From CAYPAV01 sp964408805 (lineage in GTDB: Bacteria > Pseudomonadota > Alphaproteobacteria > UBA8366), in the NCBI GenBank assembly GCA_964408805.1, contig CAYPAV010000004.1, positions 62,001 to 126,000 of the forward strand: a stretch of DNA of 64,000 nt, given 5' to 3'. The notes beneath the pieces are model-generated. The model was not told where the DNA came from and did not search any database. It worked only from the letters and a program-made list of their open reading frames with translations. Below, piece after piece: positions 15,399 to 24,021 of the stretch. The translations under genes and the position numbers were made by a program. Every line of letters starts with the position of its first letter. Positions within the stretch are counted from its first letter, which is position 1.

Positions 15399-16607
15399 AT
15401 GTCCGAACCGCTCTGGGTCCTGAACCCATCGGGCCAGACCGCCGCCGGTGCCTGGATCGACGATACCTTGAAAAGTCGGGTGGCGGAGCGCGGGATGGAG
15501 GCGAAATGGCCGCTCGCCGCGGACTTTCCCCGGCAGCGGGTCGAGGTCGTCCGCGGGCTCGACCCGACGGCCGAGACGGACCGGCTTTTCGGTCTTCGGG
15601 GCTGGACCGACGGGCTCCCGATCGTGCCGCCGACCACCGGCCGGGTCGAGGAGATGCTCGACTATTCGCCGCGTGGCCGCGATGAAACTCTTGGCGATCT
15701 CGATCCATTGAAGGGAATGGCGACGGTCGAGAAGATTGCCGTCAACGCGGTCATGGCGGGTTGCCGGCCGGATTATTTTCCCGTGGTGCTGGCCGCCGTC
15801 GAGGCCATCGCCGAGCCCGAGTTCAACCTCCGCGGTGTCCAGACGACGGATGAAAACGTCACGCCATTGGTGATCGTCAACGGCCCGATCGCGGGCCAGC
15901 TTCAGATCAACGACGGATTCGGCTGTCTCGGGCCCGGATGGCGCGCCAATGCGACAATCGGACGGGCGCTCCGGCTGGTCATGCAGAATATCGGCGGCGG
16001 CTGGCCGGCCGTCGTCGCCTTTGCCGGGTTGGGGCAACCCGGGCGCTACACGCTCTGCTTCGCGGAGAACGAGCGCCAGAGCCCATGGGACCCGCTGCAT
16101 GTCGAACTTAGCTTGGCGCCGGACGCCAACACGGTGACGGTGATGCGCGCCGAGACCGCGATCAACGTCACCGGCGGCATTGCCGAGCTGGCGAGTGTCA
16201 TGGGCTCCGCCGCTTCGGCGTTTTCCTGGCTGCATGGCGGCATCGTCGCCGTCGCGGTCTCGCCCGCCACGGCCGAACAATTGGCGAAGGACGGCTGGTC
16301 GAAAGCGGATGTGAAGTCCTGGCTCCACGAACGGGGTCGGGTGTCGGCCGAGACCTGGCGCGGATTATGGATCCATGAGAATGTCGGCAAGGCGAAGGGC
16401 TGGCCGGACTGGGTCGAGGCGGCGGCGGCTGAGGGAAATATCCCCGCCGTGGCCTCGCCGGAGAATATTGTCGTCGTCGTCGCCGGCGGCGATGTGCCGA
16501 TCGCTCAACAGGCCTATTTTCCCACCTGGGGCTATCCCGATTGCCGGATCACCAAGGAAATAAAGCTGCCGGCCGACTGGCGGGCGATAGAGGAGAAGGG
16601 CGAATGA
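15399..16607 (+). CDS. Paralogue of the UGSC protein's C-terminal domain
   Basis: A 402-residue protein without the Sec domain. It shares with the preceding gene the motif DGLPIVPPT (71-79), the segment VNAVMAGCRPDYFPVVLAAVE with Cys121, VIVNGPI, a GWRANATIGRALRL helix and a Pro-Thr-Trp-Gly-Tyr-Pro ending. The two therefore arose from one domain and probably form a hetero-oligomer. The conserved Cys in AGCRP is the only obvious candidate catalytic residue. I know no function for this domain. It lacks a signal peptide and membrane spans. The ATG at 15399 is preferred over a GTG at 15387. Its stop overlaps the start of the flavoprotein gene, so the genes are translationally coupled. Confidence 0.7.
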   Translation: MSEPLWVLNPSGQTAAGAWIDDTLKSRVAERGMEAKWPLAADFPRQRVEVVRGLDPTAETDRLFGLRGWTDGLPIVPPTTGRVEEMLDYSPRGRDETLGDLDPLKGMATVEKIAVNAVMAGCRPDYFPVVLAAVEAIAEPEFNLRGVQTTDENVTPLVIVNGPIAGQLQINDGFGCLGPGWRANATIGRALRLVMQNIGGGWPAVVAFAGLGQPGRYTLCFAENERQSPWDPLHVELSLAPDANTVTVMRAETAINVTGGIAELASVMGSAASAFSWLHGGIVAVAVSPATAEQLAKDGWSKADVKSWLHERGRVSAETWRGLWIHENVGKAKGWPDWVEAAAAEGNIPAVASPENIVVVVAGGDVPIAQQAYFPTWGYPDCRITKEIKLPADWRAIEEKGE

Positions 16608-17515
16608 TGAGGAAACCGGGGCAACCGCTTGATGTTCTAGTAATCGGCGGCGGGCTCGCTGGGATGACGGCGGCACACCATGCCGCCCTTCGCGGCGCGG
16701 CGGTGGCCTGTCTCGACGAGGAAGGCCATATGGGCGGGTTGGTCCTGAATATCGGTCAGCTCGACGGCTATCCGTCGACGGCGCCAACCTCGGGTGTGGA
16801 ACTGGCGGCGGCGCTCCTCGAGGCGAATATGGACCTTGGCGTCGAGCTTCACGCCGCGGCGGCGGAGACCTACGACCTCGAAGGCGAGGTGAAATCGGTG
16901 ACTGGCGGCGGACAAGATCTGAAGGCGAAATCGGTCGTGCTGGCGACGGGAGCCCGCCTTGCCAAGCTCGGCGTGCCGGGGGAGGACACGTTGTTCGGGC
17001 GCGGCGTTTCGCAATGCGCCTATTGCGACGCGGGGTTCTATATCGATCAGTCCGTAGTAGTGGTCGGCGGCGGCGACGCCGCACTTCAGGAGGCACTGCA
17101 TCTTGCGGAATACGCCCGCGATATTACGGTCGTGACTCGGGGCGAGAATCTCCGGGCGCGCCAGACCTATATCTCGCGGGCCGCAGAGAACCCGAAATTC
17201 AACTTCCGTTGGAATACCGTGGTCGAGGAAATTCTCGGCAAGGATGGTGTCGAGGGTGCGCGCCTGCGGCCGTCGGGAGGTGGCGAAGCCGACGAAATCG
17301 CCTGCGAAGGGATCTTCGTCTTCGTTGGATTGGAGCCGAACACCGCGGGGCTGCCGGACAGCCTGGCGCGGGACGAGAACGGATCTCTTGTGACCGATGC
17401 CGCATATAAGACGTCGCTTCCGGGCGTCTATGCGGTGGGCGCGGTGCGGTCGGGCTATAGTGGTCAGATCGCGACCGCCATCGGGGAAGCGGCGGCGGTG
17501 CGCCCCGAAGCTTAA
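16604..17515 (+). CDS. Thioredoxin reductase-like FAD/NAD(P)H flavoprotein
   Basis: A two-Rossmann flavoprotein of 303 residues: FAD site VIGGGLAG (13-20), redox-active disulfide Cys138/Cys141 in CAYCDAGF, NAD(P)H site VVGGGDAALQEA (from 154), then the terminal GVYAVGAVRSG FAD motif. Its length and layout equal bacterial thioredoxin reductase, although the active-site neighbourhood differs from the standard CATCDG. It probably passes NAD(P)H electrons to a dithiol or selenol-thiol partner. Its coupling to the UGSC pair makes the Sec107/Cys110 site the obvious acceptor, which is inference. ATG at 16604 (or the adjacent one at 16607) overlaps the previous stop; GGAG lies upstream. Confidence 0.85.
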   Translation: MMRKPGQPLDVLVIGGGLAGMTAAHHAALRGAAVACLDEEGHMGGLVLNIGQLDGYPSTAPTSGVELAAALLEANMDLGVELHAAAAETYDLEGEVKSVTGGGQDLKAKSVVLATGARLAKLGVPGEDTLFGRGVSQCAYCDAGFYIDQSVVVVGGGDAALQEALHLAEYARDITVVTRGENLRARQTYISRAAENPKFNFRWNTVVEEILGKDGVEGARLRPSGGGEADEIACEGIFVFVGLEPNTAGLPDSLARDENGSLVTDAAYKTSLPGVYAVGAVRSGYSGQIATAIGEAAAVRPEA

Positions 17516-17529
17516 AGGAGAAATTGGCC

Positions 17530-18780
17530 ATGTCGGAGACGCGGATCAGCCTGCCGAAGAAAGGCCGGCCCTGGGAAGAGATCGAACCCATGATGACCGC
17601 GCTCAGCGACGACGATGCCGCTTGGCGCGAGGGACGGGTACCGCTTTACGTCTTCAAGGCGACCGATCCGGCCTACGAGGTCGGCCGCGACGCCTTCTTC
17701 AAGTTCTTCGGCGAGAATGCGCTTGGCGGCAAGCGCGCCTTTCACGGCATTGCCCGGATGGAGCGCGAGGTCATCCAGATGGCGCTCTCGCTTTTCAACG
17801 CACCGGGCGAGGGGGACGGCGCCATGAGCACCGGCGGCACGGAGAGCATCTTCCTGGCCGTTCGGGCTTGCCGGGAATGGGCACGGGGCGCCAAGGGACG
17901 CCGGGCCGGGTTCAACATCGTCGCCGCCGAGACCGCGCATCCGGCATTCGACAAGGCCGGCCACTCGATGGATATCGAGGTGCGCCGGCTGCCGCTTCGG
18001 GAGGATTTTCGTGCCGATCCGAAAGCGATCGAAGGGGCTATCGACGACGACACGATGATGATCGTCGGCTCCGCCCCCTGTTTTCCCCAGGGCGTCATCG
18101 ACCCGATCGCAGAATTGAGCGATGTCGCTCTCGATGCCGGGATCTGGCTGCATGTCGATGCCTGCGTCGGCGGCTATCTGGCCCCCTTCGTGAAACGGCT
18201 CGGCCGCGACATTCCGGATTTCGATTTCGCCCTGCCGGGCGTGCGGTCGCTCACGGCCGATCTCCACAAATTTGGCTTCACGCCGAAGCCGGCCTCGACC
18301 GTCCTTTACCGGGACCATGAGGACTACCAGCGCCAGCTCTTCGATTTCAACACCTGGAATTACGGCCGTATGACCACGACCACCCTGGTCGGCACCCGGC
18401 CGGCGGGCGGGGTCGCCGGTGCCTGGGCGATTTTCCATCATCTGGGGGTAGAGGGGTATCTCGGCATCGCGCGGGACTTGATGGACATGGTCGACGGATA
18501 TGTGGCCGGCATCGACGCCATTCCGGGGCTTCACATGCATGCGCCGCCGGACCTTTCCATCATCAATTTCGGGTCCGACGAGGTCGACATCTTCAAGGTC
18601 GCGGAGGCGATGGAGGCGCGGGACTGGGTGCCCGGTCTGACCCAGCGCCCGAAGGGCATGCATGCGATGCTCTCGATGCTGCACGCCCCGGCGCGCGAGG
18701 CTTATCTGTCGGATCTTGGCGAGGCCGTCGAGGCCGCGCGCGGTACCGAGGGCGACAGTTCGCTTCGGGCGACCTACTGA
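17530..18780 (+). CDS. PLP-dependent decarboxylase/lyase, group II (sphingosine-1-phosphate lyase/glutamate decarboxylase-like)
   Basis: The protein has 416 residues. The pyridoxal phosphate signatures are in place: MSTGGTESIFLAV (phosphate cup, from 99), HVDACVGGY with Asp210 against the pyridine ring, and TADLHKFGFTPKP with Schiff-base Lys247. The HVDAC and HKFGFTPK wording fits the sphingosine-1-phosphate lyase branch, which splits C-C bonds, as well as aromatic and acidic amino-acid decarboxylases. The membrane anchor of eukaryotic S1P lyase is missing, so it is soluble. Fourth in the selenoprotein operon, with AGGAG before the ATG, which lies 14 bp after the flavoprotein stop. It probably makes or breaks the amine substrate of the pathway. 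Confidence 0.8.
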   Translation: MSETRISLPKKGRPWEEIEPMMTALSDDDAAWREGRVPLYVFKATDPAYEVGRDAFFKFFGENALGGKRAFHGIARMEREVIQMALSLFNAPGEGDGAMSTGGTESIFLAVRACREWARGAKGRRAGFNIVAAETAHPAFDKAGHSMDIEVRRLPLREDFRADPKAIEGAIDDDTMMIVGSAPCFPQGVIDPIAELSDVALDAGIWLHVDACVGGYLAPFVKRLGRDIPDFDFALPGVRSLTADLHKFGFTPKPASTVLYRDHEDYQRQLFDFNTWNYGRMTTTTLVGTRPAGGVAGAWAIFHHLGVEGYLGIARDLMDMVDGYVAGIDAIPGLHMHAPPDLSIINFGSDEVDIFKVAEAMEARDWVPGLTQRPKGMHAMLSMLHAPAREAYLSDLGEAVEAARGTEGDSSLRATY

Positions 18781-18781
18781 G

Positions 18782-20125
18782 ATGGCGGCGATTACCGAGC
18801 CCGCCCGCGAAACCCCCATCGTCGCGGAGGCGGAGGTGCTGGTTCTCGGCGGCGGCCCGGCCGGCATCGCGGCGGCGGCGGCGGCGGCGCGAACCGGGGC
18901 CCGGACCTTGTTGCTCGAGCGATACGGCTTTCTCGGCGGCATGGGGACGGCCGCGATGGTGACGAATTTTTGCGGTCTGCATGCCACCATCAACGGGTCG
19001 ATCCAGCAGGTCGTGCGCGGTGTGGCCGATGATATCCTGGCCCGGCTCGACCGGCTCGATGGCTTGAAGCCGCCGCACGAGGTGGCCGATCCCGCGGGCG
19101 GTATCGGCAGCGCCGCCCAGGCTTACGACACGGCGGCCTACAAGATGGCAGCGGATGATCTGCTGCTCTCGGCCGGGGTCAATATCCGCTTCCATAGTGT
19201 CGCGGTCGGCGTGGTGATGGACGCCGATCGGATCGATGCGGTCCTGGTGGAGACGAAGTCGGGGCGCGGCGCCGTTCGGGCCGAGATGTTCATCGATTGC
19301 TCGGGCGATGGTGATCTCGCGCATTGGGCGGGGGCGGCCTGCGAGAAGGGCGGGCCGGACGGGTTCCTGGCCTATCCGACGACCATGTTCCGGATCGCCA
19401 ATGTCGACGATGAGAGAGCCATGGCGGAAGGCCGTCCGCGCCTCGCCGAACTGATCGCGGCGGCGGGCGACGAGTATGACCTGCCGCGGAAGACCGGCAT
19501 CATCGGCGGCCAGCTCCACGCCGGCGAATGGCGCGCCAACCTGACCCAGATCAGCCGCGACGGGGCGCCGATCGACGGCACCGACTGGAACGACCTCGGC
19601 TATGCCGAGACGGAGGGGCGGCGCCAGACGCAGGAATATTTCCGCTTCCTGAAGGACCGCGTGCCGGGATTCGAAGATGCCTATCTTCTGGAAACCGCGC
19701 CCCAGATCGGGATTCGCGAGACCCGGCGGATCGTCGGCGAACACGTGCTCTCGGGCGAGGACGTCCTTTCCTGCCGGGACTTCGACGATTCGATCGGCTG
19801 CAACGGCTGGCCGCTCGAGGAACATATCGAAGGCGGCGCCAAATGGACCTTCATTCAAGGCCGGGGCTATCACCAAATTCCGTACGGGACGACCTTGCCG
19901 CGGGGAGTCGACAATCTTCTCGTGGCCGGGCGCTGTGCGTCCACGACGCAGGACGGGCAAGCCTCGCTTCGGGTCAGCGGTCCCTGCTTCGCCATGGGAC
20001 AAGCGGTGGGGACGGCGGCGGAGTTGGCACGGCGGGACGGGGTGACACCAGGTGCGATCGATCGGCTTGCGCTACAGCGCCGGCTCGTCGCCGATGGCGC
20101 CTTTATCGGCGATATCCCGCTTTGA
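18782..20125 (+). CDS. FAD-dependent oxidoreductase (FAD_oxidored family)
   Basis: A 447-residue flavoprotein beginning after one base from the PLP-enzyme stop. The dinucleotide-binding VLGGGPAGIAAA lies at residues 21-32, then ERYGFLGGMGTAAMV, the MFIDCSGDGDLAHWAG block typical of the FAD_oxidored (PF12831) group, and near the C-terminus LLVAGRCASTT and GPCFAMGQAVGTAA. Members oxidise diverse hydroxy or amino compounds, and the substrate cannot be read from sequence. It is last in the co-directional selenoprotein run. Its final 54 bases overlap the 3' end of the oppositely transcribed molybdenum enzyme gene, both frames looking real. Confidence 0.8.
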   Translation: MAAITEPARETPIVAEAEVLVLGGGPAGIAAAAAAARTGARTLLLERYGFLGGMGTAAMVTNFCGLHATINGSIQQVVRGVADDILARLDRLDGLKPPHEVADPAGGIGSAAQAYDTAAYKMAADDLLLSAGVNIRFHSVAVGVVMDADRIDAVLVETKSGRGAVRAEMFIDCSGDGDLAHWAGAACEKGGPDGFLAYPTTMFRIANVDDERAMAEGRPRLAELIAAAGDEYDLPRKTGIIGGQLHAGEWRANLTQISRDGAPIDGTDWNDLGYAETEGRRQTQEYFRFLKDRVPGFEDAYLLETAPQIGIRETRRIVGEHVLSGEDVLSCRDFDDSIGCNGWPLEEHIEGGAKWTFIQGRGYHQIPYGTTLPRGVDNLLVAGRCASTTQDGQASLRVSGPCFAMGQAVGTAAELARRDGVTPGAIDRLALQRRLVADGAFIGDIPL

Positions 20126-22429
20126 GGCCTCCACCAATTCCACGATCCGCGCCGGGGTCAACGGCGCCTCCGTGATCCGGACACCGAACGGCGAGAGCGC
20201 GTCTTCGATCGCCGAGATGACGCAGGCGGCGGCCGGCACCGTGCCGCTTTCGCCGGTGCCCTTGACGCCCAAGGGATTGAGCGTCGTCGGCGTTTCCATG
20301 TGGTGGATTTCGACGCGCGGCGCCTCGGGCGCTGTCGGCAGCAGATATTCACCGTAATTGGCGGTCAGCGGCTGGCCACCTTCGTCATAGACCATTCGTT
20401 CCATCAGTGCGTTGCCGACACCATGCGCCACGCCGCCGATGATCTGTCCCTCGACCAGCATCGGGTTGATCATCCGCCCGCAATCGTGAACGACGACATA
20501 GCGCAGGATCTCGACCCGGCCGGTCTCGGGATCGACCTCGACCTCGGCGACGTGGCTGCCGTTGCAATAGGTCATGGCCGCGATCTCGAAATTCGAGCGC
20601 GCCTCCAGCCCCGGTGGGAGATCGCCCGGAATGGCATAACCCGGCTGGCCCGCGAGCCGGCCGGCGATCTCGGCCAGGGTGACGGAACGGTCGGCCCCCT
20701 TGACGCGAACGGCGCCGCCGCCGAGTTCAAGGTCGCCTTCCGCCGCCTCCAGGAGTTCCGCCGCCGCGTGGAGGGCTTTCGCACGAATTTCCCGTGCCGC
20801 CGTGAGGACGGAAGACCCGGCGGCAACCGCCTGACGGCTCGCGAAGGCACCGAGGCCATAGGGCGTCGCCGCCGTGTCGCCGGCGGTGACGCGAATCTCG
20901 TCGAGGGAGAGGCTGAGTTCTTCGGCCGCGATCTGCGCGAGGGCGGTTTCGATGCCTTGGCCCTGGGCCGTCGCCCCCGTTTCGATCATCAGCTTGCCCA
21001 AGGGACCGACGCGAAGAATGGCAGATTCGAAGGGACCGCGCCCCGATCCCTCCACATAATTCGCGAGCCCGAAACCGAGGTAGCGCCCTTCCGCTCGGGC
21101 CGCCGCTTGGCGGGCCGCGAAACCGGATTGGTCGGCACTCTCCAGGACCAATGCCTGGGCCGCCGGATAGTCGCCCGTGTCGTAGGTCATCGCCAAGCCG
21201 TCACGGGTCCGGATCGGCGTTTCGTAGGGCATGGCATCGGGCGGGATCAAATTCCGCCGGCGGATCTCGTCGCGGCCGAGGCCGGTCTCTCGCGCCATCC
21301 GGTCCAGCAAGCGTTCCATCACGAAGGTGCCCTGGGGACGGCCGGCCCCTCTTGTCGGCGTCGCCGGGATGAGGTTGGTCAGGACCGCCTTCACCGCAAG
21401 GTCGTAATGCGGCAAGACATAGGGTCCGAGGAGATTGTTGGCGGAGTTTTGCGCCAAGGCGAGGCCATAGGGCGTATAGGCGCCGTGGTCGTGGATCAAC
21501 TCGCCGCGAATGCCGAGGAGGCGGCCCTCCGCGTCGGCCGCGGCCTCGATCGTCCAGTGCTGGTCGCGCTCTTGCGTCGTGACGGTGAAGTGTTCCCGCC
21601 GGTCCTCGATCCATTTCACCGGCCGACCGAGCAGCTTGGCGGCGAGCGGGATCGCGACCTCTTCCGGATAGAAGACGAATTTCGGACCGAAGCCGCCGCC
21701 GACGTGCGGCGCCACGATTCGCACCTGATTCTCGGTCATACCGAGGCATTGGGTCAGGATCATATGGGCGCGGTTCGGCATCTGGGTCGCATCCCAGACC
21801 GTCAGATATTCGCGCGTCGGATCGTATTCGGCGACCAGGCCGCGGCATTCCATCGCGTGGCCGCCGCCCTTGTGAATTTGGAAGCTCTCGGAAATGACAT
21901 GCGCCGCCCCGGCGAAGGCAGCGTCAACGTCGCCGTAGCGGACGTCGAAGGCGGCGGCGAGATTGTCCGGCAGATCAAGCCGGCTCGGTGCCGCCTCCGG
22001 CGCCAGGGCGGCGCGCGGGTCCACATTGGCGGGGAGTTCCGCATAATCGACTTCGACGAGGGCGGACGCATCCTCCGCCAGGTGGCGCGAGGTTGCGATC
22101 ACCAGCGCCACCGCCTCGCCCACATGACAGACCTCATCCTTTGCCAGGACGTAAGGGTTCACTTCATGGCGGATGGCCCCCGCCGGCATCGCGACCGGGA
22201 TGCGTTCGGTCGCGAGGTGGGGGGTGAAATCGGCGAAGGTATAGATCGCCTCGATCCCGGGAAGCGCCAAGGCGGTCCGGGTGTCGATCGCACCGATCCG
22301 CGCATGGGCAAGGGGGCTTCGCACGAAGGCGGCGTGAAGGAGGCCGGGCGGCGCGATGTCGTCGACGAACCGCGCCCGGCCGCGAAGGAGGGCCGGGTCC
22401 TCGATCCGCTTCACACGGTGGCCGAACAT
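20072..22429 (-). CDS. Xanthine dehydrogenase family molybdopterin-binding subunit
   Basis: A 785-residue molybdenum hydroxylase large subunit. It has the N-terminal ald_xan_dh_C domain (RGRARFVDD to about 130) and then the Mo-pyranopterin domain, with VGGGFGPKF, TRGAGRPQGTF, GATAQGQGIETALAQ and the active-site Glu region VKGTGESGT near 735-743. The loop reads RGAGR, not the CSFR loop of true CO dehydrogenase CoxL, so it is a general hydroxylase acting on an aldehyde, heterocycle or aromatic ring. The enzyme normally needs an FAD subunit and a 2Fe-2S subunit, and neither is nearby. It follows the PncC-like gene by 23 bp on the same strand, and its end overlaps the convergent FAD oxidoreductase. 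Confidence 0.88.
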   Translation of the reverse strand: MFGHRVKRIEDPALLRGRARFVDDIAPPGLLHAAFVRSPLAHARIGAIDTRTALALPGIEAIYTFADFTPHLATERIPVAMPAGAIRHEVNPYVLAKDEVCHVGEAVALVIATSRHLAEDASALVEVDYAELPANVDPRAALAPEAAPSRLDLPDNLAAAFDVRYGDVDAAFAGAAHVISESFQIHKGGGHAMECRGLVAEYDPTREYLTVWDATQMPNRAHMILTQCLGMTENQVRIVAPHVGGGFGPKFVFYPEEVAIPLAAKLLGRPVKWIEDRREHFTVTTQERDQHWTIEAAADAEGRLLGIRGELIHDHGAYTPYGLALAQNSANNLLGPYVLPHYDLAVKAVLTNLIPATPTRGAGRPQGTFVMERLLDRMARETGLGRDEIRRRNLIPPDAMPYETPIRTRDGLAMTYDTGDYPAAQALVLESADQSGFAARQAAARAEGRYLGFGLANYVEGSGRGPFESAILRVGPLGKLMIETGATAQGQGIETALAQIAAEELSLSLDEIRVTAGDTAATPYGLGAFASRQAVAAGSSVLTAAREIRAKALHAAAELLEAAEGDLELGGGAVRVKGADRSVTLAEIAGRLAGQPGYAIPGDLPPGLEARSNFEIAAMTYCNGSHVAEVEVDPETGRVEILRYVVVHDCGRMINPMLVEGQIIGGVAHGVGNALMERMVYDEGGQPLTANYGEYLLPTAPEAPRVEIHHMETPTTLNPLGVKGTGESGTVPAAACVISAIEDALSPFGVRITEAPLTPARIVELVEASKRDIADKGAIGDEPAL

Positions 22430-22452
22430 CGCTGGGTGACCCGCCCGGTGTC

Positions 22453-22941
22453 TTATTTAGATGCGCGGGCGAGACATTCCGCGAAGAGATCGAGCGCCGC
22501 GTCGGTGAACGCCCACATATTGGCCTCGCGGTCGGCCGACCCCGTCTCCAGTGTCCGGACCTCCGTGACCGGGCCGTCGACGGCAATGCAGGTGTGCCCG
22601 GCGTCGTCGCCATAGCGATTGCCGGTCGGGCCCGAGGCTCCCGTCTCGGCCACCCCCCAGGTGGTGCCGAGCAGCTCTCGCATCGTCTTCGCCAGCAGGC
22701 TGGCATAGGGCTCGCTCGACGAGCGGATGTTGTCGAGTTTCGAGAAATCGATCCCGGTGATTTGTTCCCGCGCCTGCTGGGTATAGATCACCCCGCCGCC
22801 GACGTAATAGCGCGACGCCCCCGGCACCGCGAGCAGCGAGGCCGACAGCAGCCCGCCGCCCGAACTTTCCGCGACCGCCACCGTCTCGCCTCGCTCGGTC
22901 AGGATTTTCGCGATGTCGTCGGTTTTCGATGTGAGATTCAT
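22453..22941 (-). CDS. CinA C-terminal domain / nicotinamide-nucleotide amidohydrolase-like protein
   Basis: A 162-residue stand-alone CinA C-terminal (PncC) domain: TVAVAESSGGGLLSASLLAVPG at the N-terminus, YYVGGGVIY, and GVAETGASGPTGN. PncC deamidates nicotinamide mononucleotide in NAD recycling. The usual AESCTGG signature is AESSGGG here and the strand that follows is also atypical, so activity on another amide is possible. I start at the Met of MNLTSKTD, which has a GGGAGGA site. The molybdenum enzyme lies immediately downstream and is probably co-transcribed. The gene diverges from the hydroxyacid dehydrogenase. Confidence 0.7.
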   Translation of the reverse strand: MNLTSKTDDIAKILTERGETVAVAESSGGGLLSASLLAVPGASRYYVGGGVIYTQQAREQITGIDFSKLDNIRSSSEPYASLLAKTMRELLGTTWGVAETGASGPTGNRYGDDAGHTCIAVDGPVTEVRTLETGSADREANMWAFTDAALDLFAECLARASK

Positions 22942-23033
22942 GATTCCTCCCAATTTCGGCCCAGATGTTTTCCAGAATATAGTTCGAACATACTTTGTCA
23001 TGAGGGATTGCAACGTCATCAAGGGGAAGCGCC

Positions 23034-24008
23034 ATGGCCGACAGGGAAAAAATCGTCTTCGTCTACGCGAAGACCCATGTTCCGCAGCTCATCATCGATG
23101 CGGCGAAAGAGAAACTCCCGGCCGGATTCGAGTTGACCTTCTGTCCCAACGACACCCCCGACGAGGAACGCCGGGCCGAGATCGCATCAGCCGATCACTT
23201 GATGGCCTATGCCACGGCTTTCGACGATATCGACGCGGTCGGCAAGGCGACCCTGCTGCAGCTCCTCAGCGCGGGCTATGACCGGATCGACCTCGATGCC
23301 TGCCGGGCAAAAGGGGTCGCGGTTGCCAACAACGGGGGCGCCAACGCGCCGACGGTGGCGGAGCACGCCATCCTGCTGATGCTGTCGGTCTACAAGAAAG
23401 TCCCGCTGCATCACAACGCGATGCAGGCGGGCGAATGGCTTGGCCCGCGCGAAGGCCTTTCGATGCGGGAGCTTCGCGACAAACAAGTGGGCATCATCGG
23501 GTTCGGCAAGATCGGCCAGAATGTGGCGCGGATGGCGAACGGATTTCTCGCGACCGTCGCCTATGCCGATGTTCAATCGGCCCCGTCCGAGGTAGAGGCG
23601 GAGTTGAAGGCAACGAGGATGGAACTTGATGCGCTGCTGAAAACCTCCGACATCGTCACCCTCCATACGTTCCTCGACGAGTCGACCCGCGGCATGATCA
23701 ATGCGGACGCCTTGCGGCACATGAAGAAGACCGCGATTCTGATCAACACCTCGCGCGGACCCGTGGTTGATCAGGCAGCCCTCATTGAGGCCCTCGACGC
23801 CGGCGAAATCATGGGCGCGGGTCTCGATGTCTTCGAAAAGGAGCCGTTGGAAGCCGACAGTCCGCTCCTCGGCCGCGACAATGTCATCCTCTCGCCGCAC
23901 AACGCGGGCACGACGCTCGACACCTGGACCCGGCGCATCGACAACGCCTTCGCCAATTTTCAGCGCGTCTCCAGGGGCGAGGATCCGCTTTGGGTGGTGA
24001 ATGGGTAG
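23034..24008 (+). CDS. D-isomer-specific 2-hydroxyacid dehydrogenase
   Basis: A complete 324-residue NAD(P)-dependent dehydrogenase. The cofactor motif is IIGFGKIGQNVAR (156-161 core) and the catalytic set is Arg241 in NTSRGPVVD, Glu270 in DVFEKEPL and His289 in LSPHNAG. The family interconverts 2-hydroxy and 2-oxo acids (phosphoglycerate, glycerate, glyoxylate, lactate types). There is no ACT domain, so it is not regulated like SerA. GGGG-type ribosome binding site before the ATG. It converges on the DUF1445 gene with a 13-bp gap. The exact substrate is unknown; hydroxylated products of the nearby oxygenases are one option. Confidence 0.85.
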   Translation: MADREKIVFVYAKTHVPQLIIDAAKEKLPAGFELTFCPNDTPDEERRAEIASADHLMAYATAFDDIDAVGKATLLQLLSAGYDRIDLDACRAKGVAVANNGGANAPTVAEHAILLMLSVYKKVPLHHNAMQAGEWLGPREGLSMRELRDKQVGIIGFGKIGQNVARMANGFLATVAYADVQSAPSEVEAELKATRMELDALLKTSDIVTLHTFLDESTRGMINADALRHMKKTAILINTSRGPVVDQAALIEALDAGEIMGAGLDVFEKEPLEADSPLLGRDNVILSPHNAGTTLDTWTRRIDNAFANFQRVSRGEDPLWVVNG

Positions 24009-24021
24009 CTGGGGGTCTCCG

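Noticed and set aside
20072..22429. Aerobic CO dehydrogenase CoxL
   Set aside because: The active-site loop reads RGAGR with no CSFR motif, and CoxS and CoxM are missing.
20300..22615. Plus-strand open frame of over 700 codons opposite the molybdenum enzyme
   Set aside because: Shadow of a gene with complete molybdopterin motifs; no ribosome binding site or recognisable domain. The same holds for those opposite ftsQ/ftsA (39842-42334), ligA (47726-49702) and the CoA racemase (6374-8089).
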